A stretch of 14,235 nt of DNA from Prevotellaceae bacterium UBA3849 (GTDB lineage: Bacteria; Bacteroidota; Bacteroidia; Bacteroidales; Bacteroidaceae), in NCBI GenBank assembly GCA_002392645.1, contig DGHL01000109.1:1568-15802 (forward strand), given 5' to 3'. The position numbers and the translations under genes are program-made. Positions 1 to 7,603 of the stretch are shown one piece after another. Position 1 is the first letter of the stretch. Every line of letters starts with the position of its first letter. Under the pieces are notes generated by a model. That model worked only from the letters and a program-made list of their open reading frames with translations. It made no database searches and was not told the DNA's origin.

Positions 1-21
1 AACCAACTGAGCTAAGGAAGC
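1..21 (-). tRNA. tRNA, 5' end only (cut by window edge)
   Basis: Read on the minus strand, the first 21 bases give a 7-base acceptor arm (GCTTCCT), then T8 A9, the D-stem GCTC and the D-loop AGTTGGTT, which is the standard start of a bacterial tRNA. The anticodon lies outside the window, so the amino acid cannot be named. A Bacteroidetes-type promoter on the same strand lies about 70 bases upstream, which supports a real transcribed tRNA. Confidence 0.8.
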
Positions 22-92
22 AAGAACTTGCTCACAAGGAACAAGGCAACTGGATTTCAACCATTGGGAAGCGTGATTTCCGAATTGCGAGT

Positions 93-125
93 GCAAAGGT
101 ACTATGTTTTTTTGAAACCACCAAA
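93..125 (-). promoter_or_regulatory. Bacteroidetes-type promoter for the tRNA
   Basis: On the minus strand TACCTTTGC (101 to 93) matches the -7 element TAnnTTTG. TTTG (125 to 122) lies 20 bases upstream, the usual spacing for the -33 element of the Bacteroidetes primary sigma factor. It points toward the tRNA at the left edge. Confidence 0.7.
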
Positions 126-216
126 CTTTTAAGCATTTTTTTTTCAAATTAGATGAAAATTTCTTGAATTAATGCAAATTTTAAGGTAAAACGGTGGGAG
201 TTTCAAGGAAAATGAG

Positions 217-225
217 TACTTTTGC
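217..225 (+). promoter_or_regulatory. Putative -7 promoter element of the S41 peptidase gene
   Basis: TACTTTTGC matches TAnnTTTGC and ends 48 bases before the start codon at 274. There is no clear TTTG at the expected -33 position (around 193-197, where the sequence is GGTGG), so this rests on the -7 box and its position. The 22-273 interval holds this, the divergent tRNA promoter and A/T-rich sequence, and nothing else that I can recognise. Confidence 0.5.
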
Positions 226-273
226 ACTAATACATCAACATAAAAAAACACGTAAACTGACATATTACATATA

Positions 274-2058
274 ATGAAAAGAATAAACACATTGTTCATA
301 GTACTGCTGGCTGCAATCTGCATGACGGCAATTGCCAAGAACGAAAAGAAGGACGAAGTCAAGAAGAATGACGCATATGCCGTGGCACGCAACCTTGAGA
401 TTTTCTCATCCATATACAAGCATCTTGACATGATGTATGTGGATACGCTTGATGCTGACGTTACCGTAGGCGAAGCTATCGATGCCATGCTGCGTTCGCT
501 TGATCCATACACGGAGTATTACCCACCTGAGGAGGTCAAGAACCTCAAGACCATGCTGACTGGTAAGTATGCCGGTATCGGGGCTCTGATAAAGCATAAC
601 ATGAAGACTGACCGCGTAATAGTGGATGAGCCTTACGAGAATATGCCTGCTGCCACTGCCGGACTGAAGAAGGGCGATATAATACTTGCCATTGACGACT
701 CTGTCATGGTGGGCAAGACCGTGTCATACGTCAGCAGCCATCTCAGGGGAGAGCCTGGCACTACCTTCAAACTTACAGTGAAGAGGCCTACCCCTACATA
801 CGCCTTGACAAACCCTGCCGCAGACAAGAAGAAGAATGAGAAGTCAAAGTATAACGACGATACCGAAGGCGAGATACTGAACTTCAAGATTACAAGGCAA
901 GCCATACAAATGCCATGCGTGCCTTACTATGGAATGCTGAAGACTCCCGACTCTCTGCAGAGCAATGAGAAGATAGGATACCTGATGCTTTCACAGTTTA
1001 CCGACAACTGTGCCCGCGACGTGCGACGTGCTCTCGTGGAAATGCGACAGCAGGGTATGACAAGTCTTGTGTTTGACCTGCGCGGAAATGGTGGAGGTTC
1101 TCTCAGCGAGGCTATAAAGATAGTAAACATGTTCGTGCCTAAGGGCGTGACGCTTGTTACCACAAAGGGTAAGATAAAGCGCTCCAACCGTGAATACAAA
1201 ACTGACTCTGAGCCTCTTGACACTATAATGCCGATAGTCGTACTGGTGAACGGTAACACTGCATCGGCAAGCGAAATCACAAGCGGTTCGCTGCAAGACC
1301 TTGACCGTGCCGTCATAATGGGCACCCGCACATTCGGCAAGGGACTGGTACAGCAGCCCGTGGAACTACCTCATGATGCTTCGCTGAAGGTCACGGTGTC
1401 TAAATACCACATACCGAGCGGCAGGTGCATACAGGCCATAAACTACAGGCATACCGGCGGCGGATACCGTGAGAACATAGCTGACTCACTGACACATGTA
1501 TTCAAGACACGCAACGGCAGGATCGTACACGATGGCGGCGGCATAAAGCCTGATATCACAGTGAAGCCTGACTCTCTGCCTAACATCGCAGCTTACCTGT
1601 GTCAGGGTGGCTTGGATTCTACCGAGGTGGCACTGTATTACGTTACCGACTACATTGCATCACATCCAACCATCGCACCGGCAGATGAGTTCCGCCTAAC
1701 CGATGCCGAGTACGCAGACTTCAAGCAGAGGGTTATCGATGCCGGATTCAAATATGACCGCGAGACAAACAAACTGTATGACGAATTGGTACAAATGGCT
1801 AAGCTCGAGGGCTATTACGATGATGCCAAGACTGAGTTTGACGCACTGAAGGCCAAACTGAAGCACAACCTGACACGAGAACTCGACAACAACCGCGCCA
1901 TAATAAGCCACATGTTGGAGCAAAGCATCGTATCGGCATACTACTATCAGAAGGGTGGCATAATGTGCACATTCGATTACGACCCGCAACTGCAACGTGC
2001 CATAAGGTTGCTGACCGACAACGAGGCTTACCGCAAGGTGCTCAGTCCGGCTGAGTAA
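274..2058 (+). CDS. S41 family C-terminal processing peptidase (exported)
   Basis: A 594-residue serine endopeptidase of the tail-specific/CtpA family, which cleaves near the C-termini of envelope proteins. Residues 1-21 are a signal peptide (basic MKR, hydrophobic core, AIA before Lys22) with no lipobox, so a periplasmic location is inferred. A PDZ domain covers about 93-171 (GxxGKYAGIGA through LKKGDIILAIDD). The protease domain follows, with the strand VFDLRGNGGGSL at 266-277, a Ser in NTASASEI (Ser331) and a Lys in TFGKG (Lys356). Their 25-residue spacing equals the Ser/Lys dyad spacing of E. coli Prc and plant CtpA. A lysine-rich, low-complexity linker (about 183-199) separates PDZ and protease domains, and a helical C-terminal extension of about 190 residues follows. 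rnr starts 63 bases downstream on the same strand, with no promoter or terminator seen between, so cotranscription is possible. Specific substrates cannot be read from sequence. Confidence 0.93.
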   Translation: MKRINTLFIVLLAAICMTAIAKNEKKDEVKKNDAYAVARNLEIFSSIYKHLDMMYVDTLDADVTVGEAIDAMLRSLDPYTEYYPPEEVKNLKTMLTGKYAGIGALIKHNMKTDRVIVDEPYENMPAATAGLKKGDIILAIDDSVMVGKTVSYVSSHLRGEPGTTFKLTVKRPTPTYALTNPAADKKKNEKSKYNDDTEGEILNFKITRQAIQMPCVPYYGMLKTPDSLQSNEKIGYLMLSQFTDNCARDVRRALVEMRQQGMTSLVFDLRGNGGGSLSEAIKIVNMFVPKGVTLVTTKGKIKRSNREYKTDSEPLDTIMPIVVLVNGNTASASEITSGSLQDLDRAVIMGTRTFGKGLVQQPVELPHDASLKVTVSKYHIPSGRCIQAINYRHTGGGYRENIADSLTHVFKTRNGRIVHDGGGIKPDITVKPDSLPNIAAYLCQGGLDSTEVALYYVTDYIASHPTIAPADEFRLTDAEYADFKQRVIDAGFKYDRETNKLYDELVQMAKLEGYYDDAKTEFDALKAKLKHNLTRELDNNRAIISHMLEQSIVSAYYYQKGGIMCTFDYDPQLQRAIRLLTDNEAYRKVLSPAE

Positions 2059-2121
2059 GCCTTTACCCAACTGACGCTTTAAAGGCATAATATCATAAAA
2101 CACTTAATAATTCTAAGCAAT

Positions 2122-4452
2122 ATGGCAAAAAGTAAAGGAAAGAAAGGCGGCAAGCGCATGAACAAGGCGCAGCTGGCGGACAAGCTGGAGGCTTTTTTCC
2201 GCACCAGACCTGAGGAGACCATATCATTCAAGACCATTTTCAAGGAACTGCACCTCAATACGCATCCTCTGAAAATGCTCGCCATAGACATTCTTGAGGA
2301 AATGGCATGGGACGATTTCCTCGTCCGTGTCACAGACTCTTCGTATAAACTTGCCGACAACACGCAGGTGATGGTAGGTACGTTCCAGGCTAAGGCTAAT
2401 GGTAGGAACTCTATCACGCCTGATGGTTCTGACAAGCCTATCTTCGTGGCTGAGCGCAACAGTATGTTTGCACTTACAGGCGATCGTGTACGCTTCTGCA
2501 TGATGGCACGACGCAAGAGCCATATACGTGAGGCACAGGTGACAGAGATTATAAAGAGGAAAAAAGACCAGTTCGTGGGACGACTGCAGGTTGAGGACGA
2601 CTATGCCACACTCATTCCGCAGGATACCATGCCGTGTGGCATCTTCATACCGAAAGACAAGCTGCTTGGCGGTAAGACCAACGAGCGTGCCGTCATACGA
2701 GTGATGAAGTGGCCCGACGCGGAGCACCGCACCATAGTAGCTGAGGTGATAGACGTATTGGGCGAACGCGGAAACAATGACGTGGAGATGAACACCATAT
2801 TGGTGCAGTATGGACTGCCATACAAGTATCCGAAGGAGGTGGAGGACGCCGCAAACAAGATTAGCGACGAGATAACACCTGCAGATATGGAGAACCGCGA
2901 AGACTTCCGCGATGTCTTCACTTGCACCATTGATCCGCGCGACGCAAAGGATTTTGACGATGCACTGTCAATAAGGAAAATTGAGAATGGAAAATTGAAA
3001 GTTAAAAATTCCGATTACGCACAGACTGATGAAACTCCGGATTCTGTAGATGTAGCCAGCAAGGGTAATCATAATTCTCAAATTTCAACTTTCAATTCTC
3101 AATTATATGAGGTCGGAGTCCACATTGCTGACGTGTCACACTACGTCACCGAGGGTTCTATTATAGATAAGGAGGCAGAGAAGCGTGCCACGAGCGTTTA
3201 CCTCGTTGACCGCACCATCCCGATGCTGCCGGAACGACTTTGCAACTATATCTGCTCACTGCGCCCCGACGAGGACAAGCTGGCATACAGCGTGATATTC
3301 ACAATGGATAAAGAGGCAAACGTGAAGAGTTATCGCATCGTACACACCGTGATACGCTCTGACCGTCGCTATGCATACGAGGAAGTACAGAAGGTGATAG
3401 AGGAGAGTTGGAAATGGCGCGGAGAGGACGGCGACCACACATCGCCAGTGACAGCAAAGGGAATGGAGGCTTTGAAGAAGATGGATGAGAACGCAGAGCG
3501 CTTGCTCACGTTGGACAGTCTGGCTAAGAAGCTGCGCGAACGCAGATTCCAGAATGGTTCAGTGCGCTTTGACCGCGAAGAAATGAAGTTTGACATTGAC
3601 GAGACAGGCAAGCCTACGGGCTGCTACTTCAAGCGCTCACTCGATGCCAACAAACTCATTGAGGAATTCATGCTACTCGCCAACCGCACCGTGGCAGAAT
3701 TCATTGGCAAAGTGCCAAAGGGCAAGAAGGCAAAGACACTGCCTTACCGAATACACGACAATCCTGACCCTGTGAAACTGGAGCAGCTAAAGCAATTTGT
3801 GGTGAAGTTCGGCCATCGTATGAAGTCCACCAGCACCAAGGGCGCCACGGCACGCGCCATCAACGCCCTGATGGATGACGTGGAAGGACGTCCTGAGCAG
3901 AAAGCCATAGAGATGGTGGCACTGAAAGCCATGATGAAGGCGAAATACTCTACGCACAACATCGGTCACTTCGGTCTGGCGTTCGACTACTACACTCACT
4001 TCACATCGCCAATACGCCGCTATCCCGACACGATGGTTCACCGACTGCTCACACGCTATGAAGAAGGCGCACGCTCTGCAAACCAAGACCATTACGAGGA
4101 ACTCTGCGAGCACTCTTCTGACATGGAGCAGATAGCAGCAAACGCTGAGCGCGACTCAATAAAATACAAGATGGTGGAATACATGAGCGAGTTCATCGGC
4201 AAGGAGTTCGACGCACACATATCAGGCATCACCAGTTACGGCATCTACGCCGAGATTGACGAGAACCACTGCGAAGGCATGATACTCATACGCGACCTCA
4301 AGGATGACTACTACGAGTTTGACGAGCGTAACTTCTGCCTCATAGGCCGCCGTCGCCATAACAAATACCAGCTTGGCGACCCACTGCGCATCAAGGTTGC
4401 ACGCGCCAACCTCGACAAGAAGCAACTCGACTTCGTGTTGGCGGATGATTAA
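2122..4452 (+). CDS. rnr: Ribonuclease R (3'-5' exoribonuclease), with an in-frame insert
   Basis: A 776-residue RNB-family processive exoribonuclease of cytoplasmic RNA turnover, able to degrade structured RNA. A basic, winged-helix-like N-terminus (1-80) is followed by cold-shock RNA-binding domains (about 81-215), the RNB catalytic domain with the acidic motif DPRDAKDFDD (271-280) that binds the metals, and a C-terminal S1 domain (about 690-776; HISGITSYGIYAEI). The normal family path goes from DFDDALSIRK almost directly to YEVGVHIADVSHYV. Here about 42 residues (287-328) occupy a spot where roughly five are expected. The extra DNA is bounded by an imperfect inverted repeat (described separately) and keeps the frame open. 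All recognisable catalytic residues remain, so the enzyme may still work, but this is not shown. The start ATG at 2122 gives a lysine-rich N-terminus; no Shine-Dalgarno is evident, as expected here. Confidence 0.95.
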   Translation: MAKSKGKKGGKRMNKAQLADKLEAFFRTRPEETISFKTIFKELHLNTHPLKMLAIDILEEMAWDDFLVRVTDSSYKLADNTQVMVGTFQAKANGRNSITPDGSDKPIFVAERNSMFALTGDRVRFCMMARRKSHIREAQVTEIIKRKKDQFVGRLQVEDDYATLIPQDTMPCGIFIPKDKLLGGKTNERAVIRVMKWPDAEHRTIVAEVIDVLGERGNNDVEMNTILVQYGLPYKYPKEVEDAANKISDEITPADMENREDFRDVFTCTIDPRDAKDFDDALSIRKIENGKLKVKNSDYAQTDETPDSVDVASKGNHNSQISTFNSQLYEVGVHIADVSHYVTEGSIIDKEAEKRATSVYLVDRTIPMLPERLCNYICSLRPDEDKLAYSVIFTMDKEANVKSYRIVHTVIRSDRRYAYEEVQKVIEESWKWRGEDGDHTSPVTAKGMEALKKMDENAERLLTLDSLAKKLRERRFQNGSVRFDREEMKFDIDETGKPTGCYFKRSLDANKLIEEFMLLANRTVAEFIGKVPKGKKAKTLPYRIHDNPDPVKLEQLKQFVVKFGHRMKSTSTKGATARAINALMDDVEGRPEQKAIEMVALKAMMKAKYSTHNIGHFGLAFDYYTHFTSPIRRYPDTMVHRLLTRYEEGARSANQDHYEELCEHSSDMEQIAANAERDSIKYKMVEYMSEFIGKEFDAHISGITSYGIYAEIDENHCEGMILIRDLKDDYYEFDERNFCLIGRRRHNKYQLGDPLRIKVARANLDKKQLDFVLADD
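2977..3104. repeat. Inverted-repeat (MITE-like) element inserted in rnr
   Basis: A left arm (32 bases ending at 3010, starting AATTGAGAATGGAAAATTG) and a right arm (3073-3104, ending CTTTCAATTCTCAATT) are reverse complements at 27 of 32 positions by hand alignment. They enclose about 62 bases of ordinary-looking interior sequence. The unit lies inside the RNase R reading frame and adds about 37 net residues compared with the usual family sequence. The A/T-rich arms differ clearly from the surrounding codons. There is no transposase, and I could not identify a clean target-site duplication. Confidence 0.75.
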
Positions 4453-4612
4453 TGACACACATCATACAATAAACGACCACTGATTTTGGGATTGCAAAGA
4501 TTCCCACCACTCTTTTGGGAAATTATTTCGCTGACATGCTTTTTTAATGTAAAAGGTGAATGCCATCCAAAAAAAATCAGTCTTCGTTTTAGTTTCAATA
4601 ACTATGCAATTA

Positions 4613-4653
4613 AAAACCGCCGTATGACAAGCAAACTGTCATACGGCGGTTTT
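4613..4653. terminator. Bidirectional intrinsic terminator between rnr and sufD
   Basis: AAAACCGCCGTATGACA (4613-4629) and TGTCATACGGCGGTTTT (4637-4653) form a perfect 17-bp stem with a 7-base loop. T-runs end both strands (TTTT on plus, TTTTTAATT on minus), so it can stop transcription from rnr and from sufD, which converge here. The remainder of the 4453-4673 gap shows no gene that I can support. Confidence 0.9.
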
Positions 4654-4673
4654 AAATGTATTATCACCTATTA

Positions 4674-5954
4674 TCATTTACAAATCCTGCATGTCCCGCA
4701 GCGTTCCTCTTTCGACAGACGCTTGTCCACGAGTATGTGAAGGCGGTCGCGGAAGGCAGTCCACTTCATCTCGTCTATAACCTGAGAGATAAACGCATTC
4801 TTGAGCAGCGTGCGAGCTACATCCACCGGTATGCCCCTTTGCTGCATGTAGAAAAGTGCCGCATCATCCATAACACCTACGGTGGAACCATGGGCGCACT
4901 TCACATCGTCGGCGTATATCTCAAGCATCGGCTGGGTGTACATACGTGCATCGTTGCTCGCCACCATGTTGTTGTTTGTCTCCTGCGAAGAGGTCTGCTG
5001 CGCACCCTCACGCACCATTATCTTACCAGCGAAGGCACATACTGCCTCATCGTCGAGAACGTACTTATACAACTCGTCTGACTGGCACTGTGGCACCTGG
5101 TGATCAATGAGCGTGTTGTTGTCCACATGCTGCTGGCGGTCAGCTATCACCGCACCGTTGAGCTTTACCTCTGCACCTTTGCCTTGCAGATATATGTCTA
5201 TGCCGTTACGCGTTATGCCGTTGGAAATCGTTATGTTGTTGTGGCGCACCGATGCGTCGCGACCTGCCTTTACATACAGATTGCTGAAGTGGCGGCACTG
5301 CTCGTTTGTCTCCTCCAACTCATACATGTCGAGGTGTGCACCATCCTTACATACCACCTCCACCACCTGCAGCGTGAGGTATGACGGTCTCTTCTCCTGC
5401 TCTTCCTCACCCTTTACGTGATCCACGAGGAAGATGGTTGCCTCACTTAGTTCCTCCATTACTATCAGCACGCGTCTTATGGCCATGGTGTCCTGCTGTC
5501 CCGACAGTATGTTCTCTATCCTTATCGGAGTCTTTGCCTTTGTACCCTTTGGCAGGTGTATCACGATGGCATCGTTTACGAGCGCAGTGTTCAGAGCCGT
5601 CAGTGCGTCCTCCTCATACTCTCCCTTCAGCGTGTCTATGCCTACAGGCTCGCCGTCGGCGTTCACCGCGCTGTCCACCACGGTATTGTAGTATCTCGCC
5701 GCCTTCTCGTCAGCATCCTTTATGCTGGTCACGTAAGGTATGTTCTTCAGTTCCAGCGGAGCCAGCGAAACGCCGTAGTCGGGAGCGAAAGCACCCTCCA
5801 CGTCGGTATAGCGGTAGCGCTCCGTCTGCCTTGTGGGCAGTCCCAGTCGCGTGAAAGCGTTGATAGCCTTCTCGCGCTCAGCGTTAAGCACAGGGCTCGC
5901 CTGTTTGTCAAGCACCGGCTTTATCTCGTTGTATAATTCTATATATTGGTTCAT
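4674..5954 (-). CDS. sufD: Fe-S cluster assembly protein SufD
   Basis: A 426-residue SufD, the SufB paralogue that pairs with SufB and SufC in the cytoplasmic SufBC2D scaffold, where it supports iron acquisition and cluster assembly. The SufB/SufD beta-helix core runs from about 130 to 350. The motif KCAHGSTVGVMDD (His355 by count) matches the conserved SufD histidine (E. coli His360), and the C-terminal helical domain follows (YMQQRGIPVDVARTLLKNAF). The protein ends in CGTCRICK, a CxxCxxC pattern at residues 419, 422 and 425. It is last in its unit: the HEPN gene lies 66 bases upstream with a GC-rich palindrome between, and a strong terminator lies 20 bases beyond the stop. The start ATG at 5954 matches the usual SufD N-terminus (short amphipathic helix, then LNAEREKAINAFTRLGLP). 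No sufS follows, unlike many suf operons. Confidence 0.95.
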   Translation of the reverse strand: MNQYIELYNEIKPVLDKQASPVLNAEREKAINAFTRLGLPTRQTERYRYTDVEGAFAPDYGVSLAPLELKNIPYVTSIKDADEKAARYYNTVVDSAVNADGEPVGIDTLKGEYEEDALTALNTALVNDAIVIHLPKGTKAKTPIRIENILSGQQDTMAIRRVLIVMEELSEATIFLVDHVKGEEEQEKRPSYLTLQVVEVVCKDGAHLDMYELEETNEQCRHFSNLYVKAGRDASVRHNNITISNGITRNGIDIYLQGKGAEVKLNGAVIADRQQHVDNNTLIDHQVPQCQSDELYKYVLDDEAVCAFAGKIMVREGAQQTSSQETNNNMVASNDARMYTQPMLEIYADDVKCAHGSTVGVMDDAALFYMQQRGIPVDVARTLLKNAFISQVIDEMKWTAFRDRLHILVDKRLSKEERCGTCRICK

Positions 5955-5959
5955 AGCGT

Positions 5960-6004
5960 AACCCCTCCCATTAATCCCCTCCCGAGGGAGGGGAAGTATA
6001 TGGT
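5960..6004 (-). repeat. GC-rich palindromic repeat, copy 1 (5' side of sufD)
   Basis: AACCCCTCCC, then TTAAT, then the near-perfect palindrome TCCCCTCCCGAGGGAGGGGA (5975-5994) and TATATGGT. The plus strand of this copy matches the minus strand of copies 2 and 3, so it is inverted relative to them. It fills most of the 66-base gap between the HEPN gene and sufD. Besides the palindrome, the outer CCCCTCCC can pair with the same GGGAGGGG arm, giving two alternative hairpins. Confidence 0.85.
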
Positions 6005-6020
6005 AAAAGGGTAATAGTTT

Positions 6021-6422
6021 TTATTCCAGTATTTCTTTTATTCTCTCAATGAAGGCGATTGCCATGGGCGTAAGTTCATTCACCATTGCCTTGTCACAGT
6101 ATGCGAAAGCTTCATAGTCGCTGCTGTGTCGCTTCTCAAAAAGAGTGTTGAAGGTCTTCCCGTGTTCTATCTCAAGTATTCCTTTTGAGATAAAATGCAG
6201 TCCAAGCATGGTCTTTACACCTGCGTGGGTAGTTGCGGTTATACCATTTTTCAGTAACAGAGCCTGCACAGCATAGAAACAGGCATAGTACAATCTGTTG
6301 ATAGCAGTATTATAATGTCCATTTTCATTAAGCAATCTTGCTTCTTCTATTGTTTCGTTCGCTCTTTCCAGTCGATACTTCATCAGGCTCTGGCGGCTTT
6401 CCTCGTCAAGTGTCTCTTTCAT
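6021..6422 (-). CDS. HEPN-domain protein, putative toxin of an MNT/HEPN pair
   Basis: A 133-residue, mostly helical protein of the HEPN/UPF0332 type: NRLYYACFYAVQALLL (42-57), TTHAGVK (64-70) and LFEKRHSSDYEAF (94-106) are family hallmarks. Proteins of this kind act as RNase or nucleotide-acting toxins held in check by the adjacent nucleotidyltransferase. Its ATG overlaps the stop of that gene by four bases (ATGA), implying translational coupling. The classical HEPN RNase signature R-x4-6-H is not at the usual place. A formal match exists at Arg29-His36 (RLLNENGH), but it lies in the first helical region, so catalytic competence is uncertain. The gene looks more A/T-rich than the flanking suf genes, consistent with acquisition. 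It could instead be a non-toxic HEPN substrate-binding partner. Confidence 0.85.
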   Translation of the reverse strand: MKETLDEESRQSLMKYRLERANETIEEARLLNENGHYNTAINRLYYACFYAVQALLLKNGITATTHAGVKTMLGLHFISKGILEIEHGKTFNTLFEKRHSSDYEAFAYCDKAMVNELTPMAIAFIERIKEILE

Positions 6423-6733
6423 ATTTCTTTTCCCTCGTTTACTACATTAAGATAGAAAGGTGTTTTGAATGGCATTTGTTCCCACTGGCTGCGAAGCATC
6501 ACCGTCGGTGAGATAGGTATGCCTGTTTTCCATTCAATCTGCCACAAAGGATCTGTAACAGCCATCTCACGTTTCAAGTCAATATGATCACCGTCAAGCA
6601 GTATCAGGACATCTATGTCACTGTCTGGACGTGCCTCACCTCTTGCCTCCGAACCATAGAGTATGGCTGTAGCAGTGGGTGCCACACCTTTTATGGCATC
6701 ACTTATTTGGCTTACTATTTCCTTGCGTTGCAT
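6419..6733 (-). CDS. MNT-type minimal nucleotidyltransferase, putative antitoxin
   Basis: A 104-residue minimal nucleotidyltransferase (MntA/DUF4062-independent small pol-beta type). The motif GSEARGEARPDSDIDV (27-42) supplies the Gly-Ser of the nucleotide-binding turn and the metal-binding Asp39 and Asp41. The tail TPFYLNVVNEGKEI matches the usual C-terminus of this family. In characterised MntA/HepT pairs this enzyme adds AMP to the HEPN toxin to silence it; that role is inferred here from the gene pairing. It starts 82 bases after the sufC stop, with palindromic repeat copy 2 in the gap and no promoter visible, so it is probably transcribed from the sufC promoter. Confidence 0.88.
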   Translation of the reverse strand: MQRKEIVSQISDAIKGVAPTATAILYGSEARGEARPDSDIDVLILLDGDHIDLKREMAVTDPLWQIEWKTGIPISPTVMLRSQWEQMPFKTPFYLNVVNEGKEI

Positions 6734-6761
6734 ATTGTAATCCTTTCTTTTAATCAGTAAT

Positions 6762-6806
6762 GGTAATCCCTTCCCCTCCCTCGGGAGGGGACTAAGGGGA
6801 GGGGTC
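6762..6806 (+). repeat. GC-rich palindromic repeat, copy 2 (3' side of sufC)
   Basis: TCCCCTCCCTCGGGAGGGGA (6772-6791) followed by CTAAGGGGAGGGGTC. It has the same organisation as copies 1 and 3 and the same strand as copy 3. It begins about ten bases after the sufC stop (in the direction of transcription) and precedes the nucleotidyltransferase gene. Confidence 0.85.
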
Positions 6807-6815
6807 GTGGAGTGG

Positions 6816-7562
6816 TTACAAACTCTCCTTTATCCAGTCGAAGCCCTCGTCCTCAATTTTCTGTGCAAGGTCAGGACCGCCGGTCTTTACTATTCGGCCG
6901 TCAATGAGTACATGCACTATGTCGGGCTTGATGTAGTCAAGCAGACGCTGATAGTGGGTAATGACTATTGCCGATGTCTTCTCAGTGCGCAGCTTGTTGA
7001 AGCCTGTGGCTACGATGCGCAGGGCGTCAACGTCAAGACCGGAGTCGGTCTCGTCGAGTATGCAGAAGGTAGGCTCCAGCATTGCCATCTGGAATATCTC
7101 GTTGCGCTTCTTCTCGCCACCGGAGAAGCCCTCGTTTACAGAACGGCTCATCAGCTTTTGGTCTATCTCCACCAGCTGACGCTTCTCCTTCATCAGCTTG
7201 ATGAAGTCAGTGGTCTTCATAGGCTCCAATCCCTGTGCCTTGCGACGGGCGTTGACGGCAGCCTTCATAAAGTTGGTCATTGACACTCCCGGTATCTCCA
7301 CCGGCATCTGGAACGACATGAATATGCCGGCATTGGCGCGCTCGTCGGCGCTCATAGAGAGCAGGTCCTGTCCGTTAAACAGTATCTCGCCCTCTGTGAC
7401 CTCGTAAGCAGGATTACCCACTATCACGTTAGAGAGTGTTGACTTACCGGCACCGTTAGTGCCCATCAAGGCATGTATCTCGCCATCGTTGATGGTTAGG
7501 TTCACGCCCTTCAGTATCTCCTTGTCGCCAGCCTTGGCATGTAAGTTTTTTATTTCAAGCAT
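6816..7562 (-). CDS. sufC: Fe-S cluster assembly ATPase SufC
   Basis: A 248-residue ABC-type ATPase, soluble and cytoplasmic, that powers conformational change in the SufBC2D scaffold; the length is typical. Walker A is GTNGAGKST (34-42), the Q-loop lies in FMSFQMPVE (81-88), the ABC signature is in NEGFSGGEKKR (143-153), Walker B is FCILDETDSGLD (166-177) and the H-loop is ITHYQR (His203). The EGFSGGEKKRNEI block and the ETDSGLD sequence are characteristic of SufC rather than transporter ATPases. It has its own promoter 40-75 bases upstream, although an ATPase gene ends 108 bases before it. Downstream, the MNT/HEPN pair and sufD appear to share its transcript. The separation from sufB is unusual. 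Confidence 0.97.
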   Translation of the reverse strand: MLEIKNLHAKAGDKEILKGVNLTINDGEIHALMGTNGAGKSTLSNVIVGNPAYEVTEGEILFNGQDLLSMSADERANAGIFMSFQMPVEIPGVSMTNFMKAAVNARRKAQGLEPMKTTDFIKLMKEKRQLVEIDQKLMSRSVNEGFSGGEKKRNEIFQMAMLEPTFCILDETDSGLDVDALRIVATGFNKLRTEKTSAIVITHYQRLLDYIKPDIVHVLIDGRIVKTGGPDLAQKIEDEGFDWIKESL

Positions 7563-7573
7563 AGTAATTCTAA

Positions 7574-7601
7574 GTTATGCGTTGTGAGTTATGCATTGTG
7601 A
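7574..7601. repeat. Two 14-bp tandem repeats in the sufC leader
   Basis: GTTATGCGTTGTGA (7574-7587) and GTTATGCATTGTGA (7588-7601) are adjacent copies with one mismatch. They lie between the sufC promoter and start codon and so in the expected 5' untranslated region. A similar A/T-rich motif style occurs at 11161-11220. Confidence 0.7.
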
Positions 7602-7603
7602 GT

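Noticed and set aside
2079..2727. Minus-strand open frames opposite the start of rnr
   Set aside because: They are antisense shadows of a clear RNase R frame and have no family resemblance.
2977..3104. Frameshift or pseudogene of rnr
   Set aside because: The reading frame is open throughout and the downstream catalytic and S1 regions are intact, so the gene is interrupted by an in-frame insert and not broken.
4486..4740. Small plus-strand open frame of 84 codons between rnr and sufD
   Set aside because: It runs through the terminator hairpin and into the 3' end of sufD, and shows no recognisable protein features or promoter.
5381..5936. Several plus-strand open frames of 85-157 codons opposite sufD
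   Set aside because: They are antisense to a well-supported SufD, with unusual proline/serine/arginine-rich composition and no start signals.
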